A stretch of 64,000 nt of DNA, from positions 215,030-279,029 of the forward strand of contig CAISXF010000005.1 in the NCBI GenBank assembly GCA_903889445.1. The letters run 5' to 3'. The translations under genes and the position numbers were made by a program. The notes below the pieces were generated by a model. The model made no database searches. It worked only from the letters and a program-made list of their open reading frames with translations, and was not told the DNA's origin. The first letter of the stretch is position 1, and every line of letters starts with the position of its first letter. This DNA comes from an uncultured Pseudomonadota bacterium. GTDB lineage: Bacteria > Pseudomonadota > Gammaproteobacteria > Methylococcales > Methylomonadaceae. Positions 57,695 through 64,000 of this stretch are shown piece by piece.

Positions 57695-58618
57695 ATGATT
57701 AAACAGCGCACTTTAAAAAATACCATTCGCGCCACAGGCGTAGGCTTACACACAGGCGAGCAAGTTTATTTAACGCTGCATCCCGCTGAACCGAATACCG
57801 GCATTTGCTTTCGACGGGTCGATTTAGCAACGCCCGTCACCATACGAGCGAAACCTGAAAATGTCGGTGAAACTACGCTTTCAACCACGTTAGTGTCGGG
57901 CAATGTCAAAATTTCTACGGTTGAACATTTATTGTCAGCGTTTGCAGGCTTAGGCATTGATAACGCTATCGTCGATGTCACCGCATCCGAAGTCCCCATC
58001 ATGGATGGCAGCGCAGGGCCTTTTGTGTTTTTGTTACAATCAGCTGGCGTACAAGAACAAGATTATCCCAAACAATATCTACGAATTAAGCATACAGTAC
58101 GAGTGGAAGACGGCGATAAATGGGCAGCATTTGAACCTTTCGCGGGTTTTAAAGTGACGTTTACGATTGATTTTGAACATCCTGCCTTTGAAAATAATGT
58201 TAAAACTGCCACGATGGATTTTTCGTCTACCACGTTTGTACGCGAAGTCAGTCGAGCGCGAACTTTTGGTTTCATGAAAGATATTGAATCGTTACAAAAA
58301 AACAATTTGGCGTTAGGTGGCAGTTTGGATAACGCGATTGTCGTTGACGATGACAAAGTGATTAACGAAGACGGTTTACGTTACGCCGATGAATTCGTCA
58401 AACACAAAATTCTCGACGCGATTGGCGATTTATATTTACTCGGTCACAGTTTAATCGGTGAATTCACCGGACATAAATCAGGACATGGTTTGAATAATCG
58501 CTTATTACGCGCGTTATTGGAAGACAAAGAGGCGTGGGAAATGGTCAGTTTTGATAATGAAGAAGACGCGCCGATTTCGTTTATGCGTTCCGCTGAAACA
58601 CCGCGCCATCCAGAATAA
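57695..58618 (+). CDS. lpxC: UDP-3-O-acyl-N-acetylglucosamine deacetylase LpxC
   Basis: 307 residues. Zinc ligands are in [15 protein letters not shown] and [15 protein letters not shown] (H and D), and the catalytic region [14 protein letters not shown] lies near the end. LpxC performs the committed step of lipid A synthesis. The position after ftsZ is the gammaproteobacterial norm. No strong ribosome site is seen. The stop abuts the sdhA start (TAAATG). Confidence 0.96.
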   Translation: MIKQRTLKNTIRATGVGLHTGEQVYLTLHPAEPNTGICFRRVDLATPVTIRAKPENVGETTLSTTLVSGNVKISTVEHLLSAFAGLGIDNAIVDVTASEVPIMDGSAGPFVFLLQSAGVQEQDYPKQYLRIKHTVRVEDGDKWAAFEPFAGFKVTFTIDFEHPAFENNVKTATMDFSSTTFVREVSRARTFGFMKDIESLQKNNLALGGSLDNAIVVDDDKVINEDGLRYADEFVKHKILDAIGDLYLLGHSLIGEFTGHKSGHGLNNRLLRALLEDKEAWEMVSFDNEEDAPISFMRSAETPRHPE

Positions 58619-60385
58619 ATGATTATCCACGAATTCGATGTGATTATTGTCGGTGCAGGCGGCGCAGGTTTACGCGCCACGCTCGGTACCGTTGAAAAAG
58701 GCTTAAAAACCGCGTGCCTCACCAAAGTTTTTCCGACGCGAAGTCACACGGTCGCCGCGCAAGGCGGCATCAGTGCGGCATTAGGAAATATGGGCGAAGA
58801 CGATTGGCGATTTCATTTTTACGACACGGTGAAAGGGTCGGATTGGCTCGGCGATCAAGACGCGATTGAATATATGTGCCGTGAAGCGATTCCCTCTGTG
58901 ATTGAATTAGAACATTACGGCGTGCCATTTTCACGCACCGCCGATGGCAAAATTTATCAACGGGCGTTTGGCGGAATGACGACGCATTATGGTGAAGGTC
59001 AAGCGCAACGCACTTGTGCGGCGGCGGATAAAACCGGTCACGCCATTCTGCACACGCTTTATCAGCAAGCCTTAAAACATCACGCCGAATTTTTTGTGGA
59101 ATACGTTGCTCTCGATTTAGTCATGGAAAATGGCGAATGTCGTGGTGTGATTGCCTGGTGTTTAGACGATGGTTTGTTACATCTTTTCAAAGCCCACGCC
59201 ACGATTTTAGCCACCGGTGGTTACGGTCGAACTTACTTTTCGTGTACGTCTGCTCACACCGTGACGGGCGACGGTAACGCGATGGTTTTACGCGCAGGTT
59301 TACCGTTACAGGATATGGAATTTATCCAATTTCACCCAACAGGCATTTACGGCGCGGGCTGTTTAATCACCGAAGGCGCACGCGGCGAAGGTGGTTATTT
59401 AACGAATTCCGAAGGCGAGCGTTTTATGGAACGTTACGCGCCAACCGCCAAAGATTTAGCGTCGCGCGATGTGGTCAGTCGCGCCATGACGATGGAAATT
59501 CATGCGGGACGTGGCGTTGGTGAACTGAAAGACCATCTTTATTTGCACCTCGAACATTTGCCTCCCGCTCTACTTCATGAACGTTTGCCTGGCATTTCTG
59601 AAACGTCGCGCATTTTTGCGGGCATTGATGTCACGAAACAACCGATTCCCGTTTTGCCGACCGTTCATTACAACATGGGTGGCATTCCAACCAATTATCA
59701 CGCTGAAGTCGTGACATTGGACGGCGAAAATCCTGACCACGTTGTCAAAGGTTTAATGGCAATTGGCGAAGCGGCTTGTGTTTCAGTTCACGGCGCAAAC
59801 CGTTTGGGTTCAAATTCGCTGTTGGATTTAGTTGTTTTTGGGCGTGCGGCGGCGTTGCGTTGCGCTGAATTGATTTCACCGAATCAACCACATTCGGACT
59901 TAAACCCCGACTATTATGCCGAAGCGTTAGCGCGATTTGAAAAAATTCGGAATGCGAATGGCAATTCAAAAACCGCTGAAATCCGTTCCGCGATGCAAAA
60001 AACCATGCAAAGTAAAGCCGCTGTTTTTAGAACGCAATCGACGTTGGACGAAGGCGTGGCTGAAATGAAATCGGTGCGCGAATCATTTGAGAATTTAGGT
60101 TTAACCGACCGTTCGTTGATTTGGAATACGGATTTAGTCGAAGCCTTGGAATTAGACAATTTACTTTCTCAAGCGACCGTTGCCATTCATGCTGCCGCCA
60201 ATCGTCACGAAAGTCGAGGCGGTCATGCACGAGAAGATTATCCGTTGCGTGATGATAAAAACTGGTTGAAACACACGCTGACGTGGCTGCAAAAAAACGC
60301 GGTGAATATCGATTATCGCCCCGTCCATTTGTACACGCTCACCGATGAAGTTGAAATGATTGCACCGAAAGCGCGGGTTTACTGA
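58619..60385 (+). CDS. sdhA: Succinate dehydrogenase flavoprotein subunit
   Basis: 588 residues, the usual length. [15 protein letters not shown] is the FAD-binding fold, and [19 protein letters not shown] carries the histidine that binds FAD covalently. [20 protein letters not shown], the active-site [14 protein letters not shown], and [14 protein letters not shown] are all in order. The subunit oxidises succinate in the TCA cycle and respiration. It normally sits with sdhC, sdhD and sdhB, but none of them is in the window; lpxC and tyrS are its neighbours. Confidence 0.95.
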   Translation: MIIHEFDVIIVGAGGAGLRATLGTVEKGLKTACLTKVFPTRSHTVAAQGGISAALGNMGEDDWRFHFYDTVKGSDWLGDQDAIEYMCREAIPSVIELEHYGVPFSRTADGKIYQRAFGGMTTHYGEGQAQRTCAAADKTGHAILHTLYQQALKHHAEFFVEYVALDLVMENGECRGVIAWCLDDGLLHLFKAHATILATGGYGRTYFSCTSAHTVTGDGNAMVLRAGLPLQDMEFIQFHPTGIYGAGCLITEGARGEGGYLTNSEGERFMERYAPTAKDLASRDVVSRAMTMEIHAGRGVGELKDHLYLHLEHLPPALLHERLPGISETSRIFAGIDVTKQPIPVLPTVHYNMGGIPTNYHAEVVTLDGENPDHVVKGLMAIGEAACVSVHGANRLGSNSLLDLVVFGRAAALRCAELISPNQPHSDLNPDYYAEALARFEKIRNANGNSKTAEIRSAMQKTMQSKAAVFRTQSTLDEGVAEMKSVRESFENLGLTDRSLIWNTDLVEALELDNLLSQATVAIHAAANRHESRGGHAREDYPLRDDKNWLKHTLTWLQKNAVNIDYRPVHLYTLTDEVEMIAPKARVY

Positions 60386-60415
60386 TATTTTTTATTTTTA
60401 TTTTGAGGCATTCTC

Positions 60416-61621
60416 ATGACAATCAAATCCACTGATTTATCCGAATTATTACGCGGCACGCACGAAGTTTTGCTCGAAGCCGAATTGATTAAAAAACTCG
60501 CTGAAAATCGTCCGTTACGCATCAAAGCGGGTTTCGACCCCACCGCGCCCGATTTGCATTTGGGACACACCGTTTTAATCAACAAACTGAAACAATTCCA
60601 AGATGCGGGACACGAAATTTTATTTTTGATTGGTGATTTCACTGGCATGATTGGCGATCCAACGGGTAAAAATGTTACTCGTAAACCGTTGACGCGCGAA
60701 GAAGTGGCGGCAAATGCGGAAACTTATCAAACGCAAATTTTTAAAATTCTCGACCCCGAAAAAACCACCGTGATGTTTAATTCAACGTGGATGAATGCGA
60801 TGTCGTCGGCGGAATTGATTCAATTGGCGGCAAAAAATACCGTGGCGCGAATGTTGGAACGCGACGATTTTCACAAACGTTTTAGCAATAATCAACCGAT
60901 TGCGATTCATGAATTTTTGTACCCGCTGATTCAAGGTTACGATTCGGTCGCGATGAAAGCGGACGTGGAATTGGGCGGCACCGATCAAAAATTCAATTTG
61001 TTAATGGGCAGACAATTACAGGAAGTTTTTGGGCAAAAACCCCAAGTGGTGATGACCATGCCGATTTTGGAAGGATTGGACGGCGTGCAAAAAATGTCCA
61101 AATCGCTCAATAATTACATTGGTATTGCTGATGCGCCTGATGAAATGTTTGGCAAAATTATGTCGATTAGCGACGAATTGATGTGGCGTTATTTTGAATT
61201 ATTGAGTTTCCGCCCGATGCGTGAAATTGCTTCGTGGAATGAAGAATGTGAAAACGGCGCGAATCCGCGTGATTTTAAAGTCAAACTCGCGCAAGAACTT
61301 ATTACTCGTTTTCACGATGAAGCAGCGGCGATTAAAGCATTGGACAATTTTGAAGCGCGTTTTCAACGTGGAGCGATTCCAGATGAAATGCCCGAAGTAG
61401 AATTAAACATTGAAGGCACGTCGTTAGGCATTGCCAATTTGTTAAAAGAAGCGGATTTAACCAGCAGCACGTCTGAAGCGATTCGGATGATTAACCAAGG
61501 CGCGGTAAAAATTGACGGTGAAAAAGTAGAAAATCCGAAATTAGAAATTGCCGCTGATTCGCAACACGTTTACCAGGTTGGCAAACGTAAATTTGCGCGT
61601 GTGAAACTTATCAATACTTGA
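60416..61621 (+). CDS. tyrS: Tyrosyl-tRNA synthetase
   Basis: 401 residues. The HIGH-type motif is [10 protein letters not shown], and the KMSKS motif QKMSKSLNN. The C-terminal S4 RNA-binding domain is visible ([20 protein letters not shown]). It charges tRNA-Tyr. The gap after sdhA is 30 bases with a GAGGCA ribosome site, so cotranscription with sdhA is likely. Confidence 0.95.
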   Translation: MTIKSTDLSELLRGTHEVLLEAELIKKLAENRPLRIKAGFDPTAPDLHLGHTVLINKLKQFQDAGHEILFLIGDFTGMIGDPTGKNVTRKPLTREEVAANAETYQTQIFKILDPEKTTVMFNSTWMNAMSSAELIQLAAKNTVARMLERDDFHKRFSNNQPIAIHEFLYPLIQGYDSVAMKADVELGGTDQKFNLLMGRQLQEVFGQKPQVVMTMPILEGLDGVQKMSKSLNNYIGIADAPDEMFGKIMSISDELMWRYFELLSFRPMREIASWNEECENGANPRDFKVKLAQELITRFHDEAAAIKALDNFEARFQRGAIPDEMPEVELNIEGTSLGIANLLKEADLTSSTSEAIRMINQGAVKIDGEKVENPKLEIAADSQHVYQVGKRKFARVKLINT

Positions 61622-61776
61622 AATTGCTTAAAAAACTAAGACGAAATACTGATATTTAGAGTAGATTTTGAAATGTAATGTTGTCGATTTAATTTAATTT
61701 TTTTGTTGCACACAGCTTGTTATTATCACAATGCGCGATTGCGCGTAACTTCACTAAACTCACAGAGGATTTTTAG

Positions 61777-64000
61777 ATGGCTAATATAAAAGGCACAGCA
61801 AACCACGACAAACTCAAGGGTACTGCGACCGCTGACAAAATCGAGGGTTTAGCAGGAAATGACACGTTACAAGGGTTTGCGGGTAACGATAACTTGGACG
61901 GCGGCGCGGGGGATGACAGTTTAGATGGTGGCAATGATAACGATGTTTTGATGGGTGGTGACGGCAATGATAAATTGATTGGCGGCAGTGGAAACGACTC
62001 ATTAAACGGTGATAAAGGTAATGATTTTCTCACCGGAGATTTGGGTAACGATACACTCAACGGGGGTGTCGGTGCAGACACGATGAGCGGCGGTGCGGGT
62101 AACGATTATTACTATGTGGATAATAAACTCGATGTCGTCAACGAAACCGACAAAGTGGTTGCTGCTGCCGCTCTTGATCTTAAGAATCAAGCAGTAAAAT
62201 TAGTTGTCGCTAAAGATTTAGGTGGCAACGATACCGTTGAAAGTACGTCCAGTTATGTCTTAGGCAATTACATTGAAAATCTGGTTCTCAAAGGCATTAC
62301 TGGAACGAGCGGCACGGGTAACGCCAGCAATAACAAGATTACCGGAACCATCGGTGACAATTTACTCACTGGGTTGGCGGGAAATGACACTCTCATCGGC
62401 GATGAAGGCAACGATACCTTAGACGGTGGTTTAGGCATGGATGTACTAAACGGTGGAAATGGTTCTGATGTTTATTTTGTGAATAACAAAGAAGACAAAA
62501 TCATTGAAACGGCTGACAGTGGCGACGAAGATCAAATTGTATCGAGCGTGGATTATGATTTAGGCACAACGCCGGATGTTGAATGGCTCACCTTGTTCGG
62601 CAAATCGATTACTGCGACGGGCAACGATTTAGACAACTTATTGCAAGAACAAGATGGTGGAAAGAACGCAAATGTCTTTAATGGTGGCAATGGTAACGAC
62701 ACGCTCGACGGACAAGGTGGCAATGACACATTAGAAGGCAGCGAAGGCAACGATACGCTCAACGGCGGCGATGGTATTGACATGGCGGTTTTTAGTGGTT
62801 CGCAAGATGATTATCAAATCACCTATAATGCCGATGCTAATGAAATTATTGTGAGCTTTGCGGGTGGCGCGGATTCAACCAGTCTCGATGAAGGCACTGA
62901 TACGTTACTCGACATCGAATTTATTAAATTTTCCGACAGTGATATTGTTATTCCCGTCACAGAATTACCAGCAGTTATCGAAGTGATTGGAACGCCACCC
63001 GTCGTCATCATTGAGCCGCCACCGGTCGCGGAACTCCCTGTCCTTTTCATTTCAGAACCGAACATCACTATGGTGGAAGGCAATGATGGTAAGAAATTAG
63101 CCACTATTAACGTGTCGTTAAATGCAGCGAGCAGCGGAGTGGTCACTGTAAATTATGCGTCGTACGATGGTAGCGCAACAGCGAGTAGTGATTATACCGC
63201 GACAAGTGGCACGTTAACTTTTGCGGCAGGTGAAACCACGCAAATGATTAATGTCGAAATCGTGGGTGACAATCTGATGGAAGATGATGAAAATTTCACC
63301 GTCACATTAAACACACCAACCAACGCAAAATTAGCAAATGATAGCGTTAAAGTAACGATTTTGACCGATGATTTACCGACTGAAACGGAAACGGATGATA
63401 AATTGATTGCTTCTGCCGGTAACGACCACATCGATGGTTTGGGTGGCAACGACAATGTTGATGGTGCGGACGGTAATGATACGTTGTTAGGTGGCGCAGG
63501 TAATGACACGTTAAGCGGTGGCAACGGTGATGATTTATTATCGGGCAATAATGACAATGACGTACTAAGCGATAACGCGGGTAAAGATACGTTGAGCGGT
63601 GGCGCGGGTGACGACGTATTCAAACCCGCTGGCGAAAACGGCAGTGTCTTTCTTGAAGACACAGGTGGCAACGATACGCTGGATGCGAGCAATGCGGCGA
63701 AAGGTGTGCAAATAGATTTAAACGCGGGAAAAGAAAGTAATCTCGGCGGGCGTATTATCACCATGAACGACGGCGGCGAAATCAGCGACCCGTTAGATGT
63801 TTTCTTTTTACAAGATTTAACGGGTTCATTCGGTGACGATTTACCCAATGTGAAAGAGGTCGTTCCGCAAGTAGTTGTTGCATTGCATGAATTTCAAAAA
63901 AACACCCAAATTGGTTTGGGTTCCTTTATGGACAAACCCAATGGCATGTTTGGTGATGCAAAAATGGATTATGTTTATAATACCGATTTAACCATGACGA
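61777..64000 (+). CDS. Large RTX protein with Calx-beta and integrin-beta-like von Willebrand A domains (3' end outside window)
   Basis: At least 741 residues; the frame is open to the window edge. An AGAGGAT ribosome site precedes the ATG at 61777, and no signal peptide is seen, as usual for type I secretion. RTX nonapeptide blocks (GGxGxDxLx) fall at about residues 20-110, 185-235, 302-337 and 540-610. A Calx-beta domain (about 420-530, with DGSATASSDYTATSGTL) lies before the last block. From about residue 671 the chain turns into an integrin-beta-like A domain: DVFFLQDLTGSFGDDL with a MIDAS-type DxTxS, then IGLGSFMDKP. It is probably a secreted calcium-dependent adhesin. Confidence 0.88.
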   Translation, partial: MANIKGTANHDKLKGTATADKIEGLAGNDTLQGFAGNDNLDGGAGDDSLDGGNDNDVLMGGDGNDKLIGGSGNDSLNGDKGNDFLTGDLGNDTLNGGVGADTMSGGAGNDYYYVDNKLDVVNETDKVVAAAALDLKNQAVKLVVAKDLGGNDTVESTSSYVLGNYIENLVLKGITGTSGTGNASNNKITGTIGDNLLTGLAGNDTLIGDEGNDTLDGGLGMDVLNGGNGSDVYFVNNKEDKIIETADSGDEDQIVSSVDYDLGTTPDVEWLTLFGKSITATGNDLDNLLQEQDGGKNANVFNGGNGNDTLDGQGGNDTLEGSEGNDTLNGGDGIDMAVFSGSQDDYQITYNADANEIIVSFAGGADSTSLDEGTDTLLDIEFIKFSDSDIVIPVTELPAVIEVIGTPPVVIIEPPPVAELPVLFISEPNITMVEGNDGKKLATINVSLNAASSGVVTVNYASYDGSATASSDYTATSGTLTFAAGETTQMINVEIVGDNLMEDDENFTVTLNTPTNAKLANDSVKVTILTDDLPTETETDDKLIASAGNDHIDGLGGNDNVDGADGNDTLLGGAGNDTLSGGNGDDLLSGNNDNDVLSDNAGKDTLSGGAGDDVFKPAGENGSVFLEDTGGNDTLDASNAAKGVQIDLNAGKESNLGGRIITMNDGGEISDPLDVFFLQDLTGSFGDDLPNVKEVVPQVVVALHEFQKNTQIGLGSFMDKPNGMFGDAKMDYVYNTDLTMT

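Noticed and set aside
61690-61776. Promoter before the RTX gene
   Set aside because: TTGCAC is present at about 61704 but no good -10 box lies at a normal distance, so I did not list it.
61773-63848. Minus-strand frames rich in Pro and Ser opposite the RTX gene
   Set aside because: They are mirror images of the glycine/aspartate repeat codons and overlap the obvious RTX frame.
1-64000. Reverse transcriptase or template repeat of a diversity-generating retroelement
   Set aside because: No frame with the expected YxDD-type motif and no second near-identical copy of the variable stretch was seen.

Overview
The window reads as chromosomal DNA of a moderately AT-rich gammaproteobacterium, most likely a methanotroph of the order Methylococcales. 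The basis is mixed. The genes include a methenyl-tetrahydromethanopterin cyclohydrolase (Mch), which marks the tetrahydromethanopterin formaldehyde-oxidation pathway of methylotrophs, and a membrane protein that resembles the DUF5765 family I associate with methanotrophs. The gene order is gammaproteobacterial: lptD-surA divergent from amgK, a hisE-tatA remnant, ubiX, ubiB, and the complete division and cell wall (dcw) cluster. No methane or methanol oxidation gene is present, so the assignment is an inference. I saw no rRNA, tRNA or CRISPR array.

Layout. 1-8 kb: a 5'-cut acyltransferase, then a tightly packed minus-strand operon lptD-surA-(stand-alone RNA-binding domain gene)-rnd. 8-10.9 kb: amgK, followed where murU would be expected by a small island. 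The island holds a DUF1566 fragment that looks like the variable region of a diversity-generating retroelement target, a BrnT/BrnA toxin-antitoxin pair, and an orphan RepL-like gene behind nested palindromes. 10.9-20 kb: housekeeping genes (hisE, tatA, ubiX, a fused ATP-grasp/Mch gene, a CorA-like transporter, a lipoprotein, mobA, a radical SAM gene, a DUF5765-like gene, ubiB). 20-26.4 kb: AIM24 and TerB genes, then a four-gene McrBC/LlaJI-like cassette with two unusual partners, then an orphan HicB-like antitoxin and a truncated RelE toxin. 26.4-39 kb: trpS, a PilZ gene, a QueD-family gene, pepN, an endonuclease, a non-coding tandem repeat of about 156 bp, pheA, two tandem FapA paralogues and ettA. 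39-40.5 kb: a decayed toxin-antitoxin pair between direct repeats, and an IS5-family element.

40.6-58.6 kb is one nearly gapless dcw cluster: rsmH-ftsL-ftsI-murE-murF-mraY-murD-ftsW-murG-murC-murB/ddl-ftsQ-ftsA-ftsZ, a terminator-like hairpin, then lpxC. Most neighbours overlap by 1-8 bases. murB and ddl are fused into one reading frame, mraZ is missing from its usual first place, and murG carries a palindromic insertion. sdhA abuts lpxC and is followed by tyrS. The window ends inside a large RTX protein with a Calx-beta domain and the start of an integrin-beta-like von Willebrand A domain.

The best candidates for something not well described are the McrB / membrane protein / LlaJI-McrC / Lcl-domain operon (21.3-25.9 kb), the variable-region-like DUF1566 remnant (9.15-9.36 kb), and the RTX protein with the integrin-like domain (61.8 kb to the end). 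All function calls come from reading motifs and domain order; no database search was run.
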